Assembly: GCA_044340485.1 (NCBI GenBank)
Contig: JBIITN010000008.1
Location: 1 to 64,000, forward strand
DNA from: UBA2093 sp044340485
GTDB taxonomy: Bacteria; Actinomycetota; Acidimicrobiia; Acidimicrobiales; Ilumatobacteraceae
Length of the DNA stretch: 64,000 nt
Direction: 5' to 3'
Shown here: positions 52,214 through 59,997 of the stretch, piece by piece
Position numbering within the stretch: the stretch's first letter is position 1
Layout: each line of letters opens with the position of its first letter
Notes under the pieces: generated by a model
What the model was told of the DNA's origin: nothing
Database searches by the model: none
What the model saw: the letters and a program-made list of their open reading frames with translations, nothing else
Translations under genes and position numbers: made by a program

Positions 52214-53389
52214 CTAGTGGGCTCTTAACCACGCGATGGGTTGTCGGGGTGTGACACGTTCGCCTTCTACGGCAATGTACGCCTGCAAAACACCGGCAAA
52301 AGGTGAACGCACTTCAGTATCACCAACGTTGCCAAGAATTGTACCTACGTTGATTGAGTGACCTTCGGTCATGTCGCCAACCGGTGTGAAAACACCAGCT
52401 GCTGGGCTCACAACGAGACGCTCCACTGCGAAAAGATGTTCACCCTCAACTTGTAGTGGAGTGGTGGTGACACCCGCGTTGACCCATTCGATTAATTTGT
52501 CGAGCTCTTCTGGTGTTGCAACGCTGATGGTGCGCGCTCCTTCGATGGTGCGTTTAGCCATTCCGGTAAGAACACCGCCCGGCCCTAATTCCACGAAATC
52601 GGTGACGCCAAGTTCTGACATCGTCATCAAGCAATGTTTCCAACGTACGGGGCTTGATAACTGCGCAGACAAAAGTGACGTCCAGTCGTCACCCGTGTTG
52701 TGCGCCAATGCATCCACATTAGAAATCACTGGAACTTCAGTGTCACGTGGAGATGCATCGGCGATCGCTTTACGTAGGCGATCACGAGCCGATGTCATAA
52801 ACGGTGTATGGAAGGCTCCCGACACTTGAAGTGGCATTACTTTTTTTGCGCCGAGTTCTTTTGCGACAGCACCAGCAGTTGCAACACCATCGACAGAACC
52901 CGCAATGACAACTTGGCCTGAGGCGTTGTAATTGGCGACCCACACTTCGCTATCGGCACGACGGCACGCAACTTCCACCATGTCGTCGTCAAGTCCAAGG
53001 ACTGCCGCCATCGTTCCGGGAGAAGAAGTTCCTGCTTCGTGCATTGCGTCGGCACGTTCCACAACAAGCCGCACACCGTCGTCAAAGCTCAACGCGCCAG
53101 TTGCTGTGAGTGCGGTGTATTCACCAAGGCTGTGGCCGGCACAAAAACTTGGTTCGATGCCGAGTCGTTCCACAGCATCAAGCACCATCAAGCTGCTGAC
53201 AAAAGTGGTCAACTGTGCATTGCGCGTGTCTTTCAGTTGTTCAGCATCAGCATCAAGTAAGAGGGCAGCCACATCGCGACCACAAATATCACTGGCTTCG
53301 TCAACAAGTTCCCAACTCTCGTGCCCCACCCACGGTCTGCCCATGCCAGGTCGTTGTGATCCCTGGCCCGGGAAGGTAAATGCAAGCAT
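52214..53389 (-). CDS. fabD: Malonyl-CoA:ACP transacylase fused to a biotinyl/lipoyl-like domain
   Basis: A 391-residue protein, about 80 longer than normal FabD. Residues 1-300 are a complete transacylase: FPGQGSQ, GHSLGEY with Ser87, GAFHTPFM with His194, and ELGPGGVLTG. Residues about 317-391 (LVVSPAAGVFTPV ... TEVRSPFAGVLQAYI) have the two half-barrel repeats of a biotinyl/lipoyl domain, but the EAMKM-like hairpin reads GNVGDTE, with no acceptor Lys. It transfers malonyl groups to ACP and heads the fab operon. The role of the extra domain is unknown. An AAGGAG ribosome site precedes ATG 53389. Confidence 0.92.
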   Translation of the reverse strand: MLAFTFPGQGSQRPGMGRPWVGHESWELVDEASDICGRDVAALLLDADAEQLKDTRNAQLTTFVSSLMVLDAVERLGIEPSFCAGHSLGEYTALTATGALSFDDGVRLVVERADAMHEAGTSSPGTMAAVLGLDDDMVEVACRRADSEVWVANYNASGQVVIAGSVDGVATAGAVAKELGAKKVMPLQVSGAFHTPFMTSARDRLRKAIADASPRDTEVPVISNVDALAHNTGDDWTSLLSAQLSSPVRWKHCLMTMSELGVTDFVELGPGGVLTGMAKRTIEGARTISVATPEELDKLIEWVNAGVTTTPLQVEGEHLFAVERLVVSPAAGVFTPVGDMTEGHSINVGTILGNVGDTEVRSPFAGVLQAYIAVEGERVTPRQPIAWLRAH

Positions 53390-53453
53390 TGTTCTCTGTG
53401 GTCTCCTTGTAGCACCGATGGATTCTCGGCACGCTCAAGATTAGACGTAGCAC

Positions 53454-53480
53454 ATGCGCGCATAGAGGTACCGCGCGGTA
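53454..53480. promoter_or_regulatory. Two adjoining palindromes between fabD and tRNA-Leu
   Basis: ATGCGCGCAT (53454-53463) and TACCGCGCGGTA (53469-53480) are perfect palindromes five bases apart. The second is flanked by GAGG and GCCTC, extending the symmetry. They lie 65-91 bases upstream of fabD on the minus strand and 15 bases before the tRNA gene, a position for an operator of either transcript. The motif does not match an operator I know. Confidence 0.4.
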
Positions 53481-53494
53481 GCCTCGGCACCCTG

Positions 53495-53580
53495 GCCCGA
53501 GTGGCGGAATGGCAGACGCGACGGACTCAAAATCCGTTATCCGAAAGGGTGTGTGGGTTCAACTCCCACCTCGGGCACCA
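53495..53580 (+). tRNA. tRNA-Leu (anticodon CAA), CCA encoded
   Basis: The acceptor GCCCGAG pairs with CTCGGGC, followed by discriminator A and an encoded CCA. The anticodon stem ACGGA/TCCGT encloses the loop CTCAAAA, giving anticodon CAA, which reads the Leu codon TTG. A variable arm of type II size (about TATCCGAAAGGGTG) fits leucine, and the T arm GTGGG-TTCAACT-CCCAC is normal. It is a single-copy gene in this window. Confidence 0.97.
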
Positions 53581-53602
53581 AGTGATCCATACACTTTCTC
53601 CA

Positions 53603-53896
53603 ATGGGTCAACGACTGTTGCAGCGCAAGTTGCACCAAACCAGCTCCCGACTTCGTGAGTTGCGCGAGGAACTGCGCATCGTTGACGACCAACTCGGCCA
53701 ACTCGCTGCAGATGCAGACGAGAAAGCGTTGCGTGCATTAGTTGCCGAAACCCCCGTTGCAGCCTTTGAGCACAGAGATGCACAGAAACACGCCGATGCA
53801 ATGCAACGCCATCACGACAAAGTGAAGGCATCTATTAATGAACTAGAACAGAAGATGGACGAGTTGCTCGACCGTCTGAATATGGGGATGTCATGA
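53603..53896 (+). CDS. Small coiled-coil protein ahead of the ANTAR regulator
   Basis: A 97-residue, mostly charged protein, predicted as two long helices: residues 3-35 (RKLHQTSSRLRELREELRI) and 55-95 (HADAMQRHHDKVKASINELE). The heptad pattern suggests an antiparallel coiled-coil hairpin. I know similar proteins next to ANTAR regulators in actinobacteria but no assigned function. The frame is open further left but runs into the tRNA gene; ATG 53603 is the first start beyond it. Its end overlaps the regulator start by four bases, so a functional link is likely. Confidence 0.75.
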   Translation: MGQRLLQRKLHQTSSRLRELREELRIVDDQLGQLAADADEKALRALVAETPVAAFEHRDAQKHADAMQRHHDKVKASINELEQKMDELLDRLNMGMS

Positions 53897-54471
53897 CCAC
53901 ACGCGTAGTGATTGCCGAAGACGAAGCAATCATTCGTCTCGACTTAAAAGAGACCTTGGAAGAAGAGGGATATGTCGTAGTTGGCGAAACGGGCCGTGGC
54001 GATAAAGCAGTAGATCTGGTGCGCGAGCATCGTCCTGACTTGGCAATTCTCGACATCAAGATGCCCGGCATGGATGGTCTAGAGGCTGCGCGCATTATCA
54101 ACAAAGAGCGTCTGTGTGGGGTGCTTGTGCTGACGGCCTTTAGTCAACGCGAAGTGATTGAAGAAGCACGTGATGCGGGTGCGCTTGCGTATCTCGTGAA
54201 GCCTTTCCAAAAAAATGATCTCGTTCCGGCAATTGAAGTCGCGATCGCTCGATTTAACGAGATGCGCGCCTTGAATGGCGAAATTGAAGCACTTGGTGAA
54301 CAGCTTGAAACGCGAAAGATCATCGATCGCGCCAAAGGTGTGCTCATGGACAAGCACGGAATGAACGAGTCTGATGCGTTTGGTTTCATTCAGCGATCAG
54401 CGATGAATCATCGCCTTACGATGAAAGATGTCGCCGACAAGATTGTGTCCGGGGCGATCGTTCCCGATTGA
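53893..54471 (+). CDS. ANTAR-domain response regulator (PdtaR/AmiR-like)
   Basis: A 192-residue protein. Receiver domain residues 1-120: IAEDEAIIRLDL (acid pocket), LAILDIKMPGMDG (phospho-Asp), VLTAFSQ (Thr) and YLVKPFQ (Lys). ANTAR domain residues about 130-190: RKIIDRAKGVLMDKHGMNE, with the RNA-binding AK-G-LM block, then DAFGFIQRSAM. Phosphorylation is expected to allow RNA hairpin binding and antitermination, as in PdtaR. No histidine kinase is in the window. It is coupled to the preceding small coiled-coil gene. Confidence 0.93.
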   Translation: MTTRVVIAEDEAIIRLDLKETLEEEGYVVVGETGRGDKAVDLVREHRPDLAILDIKMPGMDGLEAARIINKERLCGVLVLTAFSQREVIEEARDAGALAYLVKPFQKNDLVPAIEVAIARFNEMRALNGEIEALGEQLETRKIIDRAKGVLMDKHGMNESDAFGFIQRSAMNHRLTMKDVADKIVSGAIVPD

Positions 54472-54508
54472 ACAAGAACAACGGAATGAAAATGAATAGG
54501 GTCTTGTC

Positions 54509-57184
54509 ATGTTGATCATGGCCCTTGATGGAAACTCACTGGCGTATAGAGCGTTTTTCGCCTTGCCAGAAGACATGGCGACAAGCAGTGGTCAAACGAC
54601 GAACGCCGTCTATGGCTTTGCCACAATGCTCATTAACTTGGTGAAAGAACACAAGCCAGACGGTGTTGTAGTCGTGTTCGACCGACCGGAACCCACATTT
54701 CGTCACAAGGCAAATCCGGAGTACAAAGCTCAGCGCGAGAAGGCTCCCGATACTTTGTTTCAACAGCTAGGTCTCATTCGAGAGTTTCTTGATGCCGCGG
54801 GCATTCGCTGGATTGAACAAGCTGGATTCGAAGGTGACGACATCATCGCCACCATTGCAGATCATTCCTTAAGCAATGGAAATCAACTCCTCATCGTCAC
54901 CGGTGACCGAGACAGTTATCAATTGGTTCGTGATCCCAACATCCGCGTGTTGTACAACAAGCGCGGTGTGAGTGATTATGCGATCTATGACGAAGCGGGA
55001 ATTAAAGAGCGCACTGGCGTGACGCCGCATCAGTATCCCGACTATGCCGCGTTGCGTGGCGACCCAAGTGACAACTTGGCTGGTATCCCCGGCGTCGGCG
55101 AAAAGACCGCAGCAAAACTAATCACTCAATACGGCGACATTGCAAATGTCATTGCTCATGTCGAGGAACAGACTCCGAAATTACGTGCATCGCTAATTGA
55201 ACACGGTGAACGCGTCATGAAAAACGCTGAGATCATGGTGCTGCGATCGGACGTCCCTGTCGATGTTCGCATCACAGAACTTGCACCTATTCCGAATCTT
55301 GATGCGGTGAAACGCTTCTTTGACTTCTGTGAATTTTCCAACATGTTCAAACGTTTCAATGATGCGGCGTCGTTACTGAAGTGGGAATCATCAGGCACCG
55401 CCGTAGTCGAGTCGCATACAGCATCGGACGTGCCGATGGCACAGATGCAGGTGAGTGACGCAAAAGATGCAGATGTTGTCGCATTATTGAAACAAGACAC
55501 TGTGGTGTTGGCATCTGCATGGGAAGCAGAACCGGGGCGATCAGCACTGGTGGGTCTTGCGATTGTCAACGACATGGCAAGCGGCACTGTGTTGTGGTGT
55601 GATGCTCGCCTGTTGGATGACAAGAAAGTGGCGAGTGCGCTGACAGCGGCCACCGGAGTGATCACCCATGACGCCAAACCCCTCATGCGGTATCTGCTGG
55701 CTCGCGATATCGACATCACCGGCTTAGTGCTCGACACTGCAATCGCGGCCTACCTTCTTGATGCATCGCAAAGTGACTTTTCATTGAACACCATCTCTCA
55801 GCGGTATTTAGGAGATGAACCAAGAGCTAGTCAAGAGTCGTCCGGTCAACTTGATTTTGGAGGCGAATCCACGGCGCAGGTACGAGAAGCAACGGCAGAG
55901 GCCGCTCTGTTTGTTGCACGGCTTACACCGATTCTTCAACAACAACTTGAAGAGATTCGCAATACAGATCTATATGACGATGTTGAAAATCCACTCGTGC
56001 GGGTGTTGGCGCGAATGGAACACGTCGGCATTGCTGTCGACATCACGGCGCTTCAGAACATTCGAGAGCATTTGAACGAGCAGGTCAACTCGTTGACGAC
56101 GCAATTGCATCGCATTGCCGGCTCTACGTTCAATCTCAATTCGCCGGTGCAGTTGCGCAAGATCTTGTACGAAGATAAAGGTCTTACTCCGGGCAAGAAG
56201 ACAAAAACGGGATACAGCACCGATGCTGCAACTCTGGAAAAGTTGCATGATCAGTGGCCTGAATTTATTGGGCCATTACTGCGGTACCGCGAAGTGGAAA
56301 AACTTCGCTCTACCTACGGTGAAGGACTCCTTGCAGAAGTGGCACATGATGGCCGCATTCATGCAACGTTTAATCAAACTGTCGCGCGCACTGGCCGCTT
56401 GAGTTCCGATCATCCGAACTTGCACAACATCCCCGTGCGTTCCGATGAAGGCAAAGTGTTTCGTAGTGCATTCGTGCCACGCACAGGTTGGTCGCTACTC
56501 GTGGCTGATTACAACCAGATTGAACTGCGATGTATCGCACACCTTGCACAAGACCCGGGACTTATTGGCGCATTCAAGGCCGGACAAGACATTCACACGG
56601 CAACAGCCGCGCAGGTGTTTGGCGTGAAGCCCAAAGACGTCAATCATGATCAACGCTCGAAAGCAAAGATGGTGTCGTACGGTCTTGCGTACGGGATGGA
56701 GGCGTATGGCCTCAGTCAACGACTGGGAATTGCAGTCGACGAAGCATCGGAGATCTTGAATTCATATTTCGCCGCGTTTCCTAATGTGCGTGCGTACATG
56801 GACAAGGCAATTGCAGATGCTCGCCACAAGGAATACACAGAAACATTGTTTGGACGACGTCGTCGTATTCCCGAGTTGCGTAGCGATAACTTCCGCGTGC
56901 GTCAAGCAGGAGAACGGCAAGCAATGAACGCCGCTATTCAAGGTTTGGCTGCAGACATTTTCAAAATCGCGTTGGTGCGACTTGATAAAGACCTCAGCGA
57001 GGCCAACTACACTGCGCGCATTGTGTTGCAAGTGCACGATGAAGTTGTGTTGGAAGTTCCAAAAGAAGAACACGACAAGGTTGAACAACTGGTGTTAGAC
57101 GTGATGCACCAGGCAGCCGAATTAGATGTGCCACTCGAAGTGAATTTGGCATGGGGCGCCACGTGGGCAGACGCTAAAGGATGA
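54509..57184 (+). CDS. polA: DNA polymerase I
   Basis: An 891-residue enzyme. The 5' nuclease domain covers residues 1-290 (MALDGNSLAYRAF, FEGDDIIATIA, DPSDNLAGIPGVGEKTA). The 3'-5' exonuclease-like domain (about 310-480) lacks the metal-binding D-x-E (it reads LASAWEAEPG), so proofreading is improbable, as in other actinobacterial PolA. Polymerase motif A is LLVADYNQIELRC, motif B RSKAKMVSYGLAYGM and motif C LQVHDEVVLEVP. It fills gaps in repair and Okazaki processing. ATG 54509 or 54518 are both possible starts. Confidence 0.95.
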   Translation: MLIMALDGNSLAYRAFFALPEDMATSSGQTTNAVYGFATMLINLVKEHKPDGVVVVFDRPEPTFRHKANPEYKAQREKAPDTLFQQLGLIREFLDAAGIRWIEQAGFEGDDIIATIADHSLSNGNQLLIVTGDRDSYQLVRDPNIRVLYNKRGVSDYAIYDEAGIKERTGVTPHQYPDYAALRGDPSDNLAGIPGVGEKTAAKLITQYGDIANVIAHVEEQTPKLRASLIEHGERVMKNAEIMVLRSDVPVDVRITELAPIPNLDAVKRFFDFCEFSNMFKRFNDAASLLKWESSGTAVVESHTASDVPMAQMQVSDAKDADVVALLKQDTVVLASAWEAEPGRSALVGLAIVNDMASGTVLWCDARLLDDKKVASALTAATGVITHDAKPLMRYLLARDIDITGLVLDTAIAAYLLDASQSDFSLNTISQRYLGDEPRASQESSGQLDFGGESTAQVREATAEAALFVARLTPILQQQLEEIRNTDLYDDVENPLVRVLARMEHVGIAVDITALQNIREHLNEQVNSLTTQLHRIAGSTFNLNSPVQLRKILYEDKGLTPGKKTKTGYSTDAATLEKLHDQWPEFIGPLLRYREVEKLRSTYGEGLLAEVAHDGRIHATFNQTVARTGRLSSDHPNLHNIPVRSDEGKVFRSAFVPRTGWSLLVADYNQIELRCIAHLAQDPGLIGAFKAGQDIHTATAAQVFGVKPKDVNHDQRSKAKMVSYGLAYGMEAYGLSQRLGIAVDEASEILNSYFAAFPNVRAYMDKAIADARHKEYTETLFGRRRRIPELRSDNFRVRQAGERQAMNAAIQGLAADIFKIALVRLDKDLSEANYTARIVLQVHDEVVLEVPKEEHDKVEQLVLDVMHQAAELDVPLEVNLAWGATWADAKG

Positions 57185-57188
57185 GTGT

Positions 57189-57917
57189 ATGACACGTCAT
57201 TGGTTCGAACCAATCGCAGATCATCTTGGGAAGACCTATCTGCGGTATTCGTTCACCAAGGGCACGCGACAAGAAGTAGATGCGCTGATCGATTGGTTGC
57301 AATTGTCTCCCGGTTCGCGCGTTCTCGATGTCGGTTGCGGGCCGGGGCGTCACGCGCACGAACTTGCTCGTCGCGGTGTCATTGTTCATGGAGTGGATGT
57401 CAGCGAGACATTCATTGCGATTGCGCGGGAGAACGCCCCTGATGGCGCAACGTTTGAACATGTGGACGCTCGCGAGATGACATACGCAGCTGAGTTCGAT
57501 GCGGTGATCTGTTTGTGTCAGGGAGCTTTTGGATTAATGACAGCTGACGGCGATGATCAGACCATTTTTTCGCTCATGGCGAAGGCTCTTGTGCCTGGCG
57601 GTCGCATTGCAATGTCAGCATTTAGCGCTTACTTCGCGGTGAAATACCATGAGGAGGCCCAGTTCGACGCCGCAATTGGCGTGAGTCATGAAGTAACAGA
57701 AGTGAAGAACGAGGCAGGGGAGTCGCGCAACGTTGACCTATGGACCGGTTGTTATACGCCACGCGAATTACGCCTGATGTGTGAGCGAGTCGGACTTCAG
57801 GTCACAGCGATCTACAGCGTGGAACCTGGCCGGTACGTGAGTGACCCGCCCACAGTGGAAACTCCCGAATTTCTCCTGATAGCGTCTACACCGCTCACCC
57901 GTGGGGTGAGTGTCTGA
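57189..57917 (+). CDS. Class I SAM-dependent methyltransferase
   Basis: A 242-residue Rossmann methyltransferase. SAM motif I is VLDVGCGPGRHAHELARRG, motif II FEHVDAREMTY and motif IV-like FDAVICLCQGAFGL. Substrate is unknown; small-molecule methyltransferases in this layout are common. It starts five bases after polA, and ends about 104 bases before rpsA. Whether it belongs to the polA transcript is likely by spacing. Confidence 0.83.
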   Translation: MTRHWFEPIADHLGKTYLRYSFTKGTRQEVDALIDWLQLSPGSRVLDVGCGPGRHAHELARRGVIVHGVDVSETFIAIARENAPDGATFEHVDAREMTYAAEFDAVICLCQGAFGLMTADGDDQTIFSLMAKALVPGGRIAMSAFSAYFAVKYHEEAQFDAAIGVSHEVTEVKNEAGESRNVDLWTGCYTPRELRLMCERVGLQVTAIYSVEPGRYVSDPPTVETPEFLLIASTPLTRGVSV

Positions 57918-58020
57918 TTTTCTGACACTCGTGTGTGCGGCTCATGTATGCCGATCATGTACGTAGCGATAGTTGATTAGGCGTCATCGATTCCTTATCC
58001 ATTCCGAAAGAACAACCGTC

Positions 58021-59349
58021 TTGTCCGATACCACTGTCTCCTCTGCAACATCCACCGCCGCTATGGGCTCCTTCGATGCAGAGGGCAATTACACACCACG
58101 CGTCATCACCGAACGCGATCTACCCACGTCATTTGCCGATGCAATCGAAGGCACAATGGTCGACTTCAAAGAAGGACAGCTTGTCACTGGCACTGTCGTA
58201 AAGATTGACCGCGACGAAGTTCTCTTGGAATACGGTGCAAAGAGTGAAGGTGTTATTCCTTCACGCGAGTTGGCGATCAAGAATGATGTTGACCCCAACG
58301 AGATTGTGAAGTTGGGCGAGCAAATTGAAGCTCTCATCTTGACTCTCGAAGACAAAGAGGGTCGTCCGATTTTGTCAAAGAAGCGCGCTCAGTACGAGAA
58401 GGCGTGGGGCGAGATCGAAAAGAAAAAAGAAGAAGATGGCATCGTTCGTGGAACTGTCATCGAAGTGGTCAAGGGTGGACTCATTGTTGACATCGGACTG
58501 CGCGGATTTCTTCCTGCATCACTCGTTGAGTTGCGTCGTGTTCGCGACCTCACTCCGTACATCGGCAAAGTTCTCGATGCAAAGATCATCGAGCTCGACC
58601 GCAATCGCAACAACGTGGTGTTGTCGCGTCGTGGATTCCTCGAAGAGACACAGAAGGAAGCTCGCGATGAGTTCCTCGTCAACTTGAAGCCAGGTGAAAT
58701 TCGCGATGGTGTTGTGTCGTCTGTTGTTGCATTCGGTGCCTTCGTAGATCTTGGTGGCATGGACGGACTCATTCACGTGTCCGAGTTGTCCTGGAAGCAT
58801 GTCGATCATCCGTCTGCAATTGTGCAAGTGGGTGACCCTGTCACTGTTCAAGTGTTAGAAGTCGACATGAGTCGTGAACGCATTAGTTTGTCGTTGAAGG
58901 CAACACAACAAGATCCGTGGCAAGAGTTTGCCAGCGGTCACGAAGTGGGTCAGTTGGTCTACGGTCGCGTTACTAAGCTCGTGCCGTTTGGTGCCTTCGT
59001 CCAGGTTGGCGACGGTATCGAAGGTCTCGTGCACATCTCGGAAATGTCAGCACACCACGTTGATGCTCCCGAGCAGGTAGTGACACCGGGTGAAGAGTTG
59101 TGGGTCAAGATCATCGATCTTGATCTTGCGCGTCGTCGTATCTCAATCTCCATCAAGCAAGCTGCCGAAGGTGGCGAGTTGGCTGCTGAGTATCAGGGTC
59201 AGTTCCAGATGGACGAACACGGTAACTGGGTTGGCGGAGACGATTCAGAGCGTGAAGCAGCGTGGGCTGAGTACTACCAAGAACTTGGTGAAGGTGCACC
59301 AAAGCCTGAAGAGCCAGCAGCTGAAGCTGGCGCTACCGACAACGCCTGA
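58021..59349 (+). CDS. rpsA: 30S ribosomal protein S1
   Basis: About 442 residues with four S1 (OB) repeats, starting near VDFKEGQLVTGTVVKIDRDE, GIVRGTVIEVVKGGLIVD, IRDGVVSSVVAFGAFVDLGG and LVYGRVTKLVPFGAFVQVGD. The last two keep the GAFV-D/GLVH-SE pattern of RNA-binding repeats. It recruits mRNA to the ribosome. The actinobacterial four-repeat form is shorter than the six-repeat E. coli one. TTG 58021 (SDTTVSSATS) is preferred as start. The acidic end is rich in Glu, Ala and Pro. Confidence 0.93.
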   Translation: MSDTTVSSATSTAAMGSFDAEGNYTPRVITERDLPTSFADAIEGTMVDFKEGQLVTGTVVKIDRDEVLLEYGAKSEGVIPSRELAIKNDVDPNEIVKLGEQIEALILTLEDKEGRPILSKKRAQYEKAWGEIEKKKEEDGIVRGTVIEVVKGGLIVDIGLRGFLPASLVELRRVRDLTPYIGKVLDAKIIELDRNRNNVVLSRRGFLEETQKEARDEFLVNLKPGEIRDGVVSSVVAFGAFVDLGGMDGLIHVSELSWKHVDHPSAIVQVGDPVTVQVLEVDMSRERISLSLKATQQDPWQEFASGHEVGQLVYGRVTKLVPFGAFVQVGDGIEGLVHISEMSAHHVDAPEQVVTPGEELWVKIIDLDLARRRISISIKQAAEGGELAAEYQGQFQMDEHGNWVGGDDSEREAAWAEYYQELGEGAPKPEEPAAEAGATDNA

Positions 59350-59361
59350 TATTTTCGCCAG

Positions 59362-59982
59362 ATGATCCTGCTTGGGTTGACTGGGGGCATCGGTTCCGGA
59401 AAGACCGTGGTGTCATCGATGCTCGCCGAACGTGGTGCAATCATCATTGACGCCGATGCGGTGGTGAAAGAACTGCAGGCTCCTGGACAGCCGCTGCTGC
59501 AAGAACTTGCTGACGCATTCGGTGATTCGATTATCACAGCAGACGGAAGTCTTGATCGCGGCGCGCTTGCAAATATTGCATTTAATGACAAAGACGCACT
59601 CGCGCGCCTCAACAAGATTGTGCATCCTGCCGTCGGTAAGGAAATGGATCGTCGTTTGAATGAACAACGTGACACCGACAACATCGTGGTGCTTGATATC
59701 CCATTGCTTGCCGAAAATCCACGTAAGGGGTTGAGTGGAGTGATTGTGGTTGATGTACCAGTCGAGACAGCGGTTGCACGTTTAGTGGAGTTCCGCAACA
59801 TGGACGAAGCTGACGCGCGTGCTCGTATTGCCCATCAGGCCAGTAGAGAAAAGCGTCTCGCGATTGCCGATATGGTGGTGGAGAATTCGGGAACCCTCGA
59901 CGATCTATCGCGGCGCGTTGACGAGGTATGGGCATGGGCGCATACTTTGCCTCCAGCGGCGCAAGATGCTGGCGGACGGTAG
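59362..59982 (+). CDS. coaE: Dephospho-CoA kinase
   Basis: A 206-residue kinase. P-loop GLTGGIGSGKTVV, then IDADAVVKELQ, HPAVGKEMDRR and VVLDIPLLAENP; the LID region is RIAHQASREKRL with VVENSGTLDDL at the end. It phosphorylates dephospho-CoA at the 3' hydroxyl, the last step of coenzyme A synthesis. It is between rpsA and uvrB, a common actinobacterial order. ATG 59362 is 12 bases after rpsA. Confidence 0.95.
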   Translation: MILLGLTGGIGSGKTVVSSMLAERGAIIIDADAVVKELQAPGQPLLQELADAFGDSIITADGSLDRGALANIAFNDKDALARLNKIVHPAVGKEMDRRLNEQRDTDNIVVLDIPLLAENPRKGLSGVIVVDVPVETAVARLVEFRNMDEADARARIAHQASREKRLAIADMVVENSGTLDDLSRRVDEVWAWAHTLPPAAQDAGGR

Positions 59983-59997
59983 CGGTACGCTTCGCAC

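Noticed and set aside
53501..53896. An ATG inside the tRNA-Leu gene as start for the coiled-coil protein
   Set aside because: The 34 extra residues are encoded by the tRNA and its 3' flank. ATG 53603 lies outside it.
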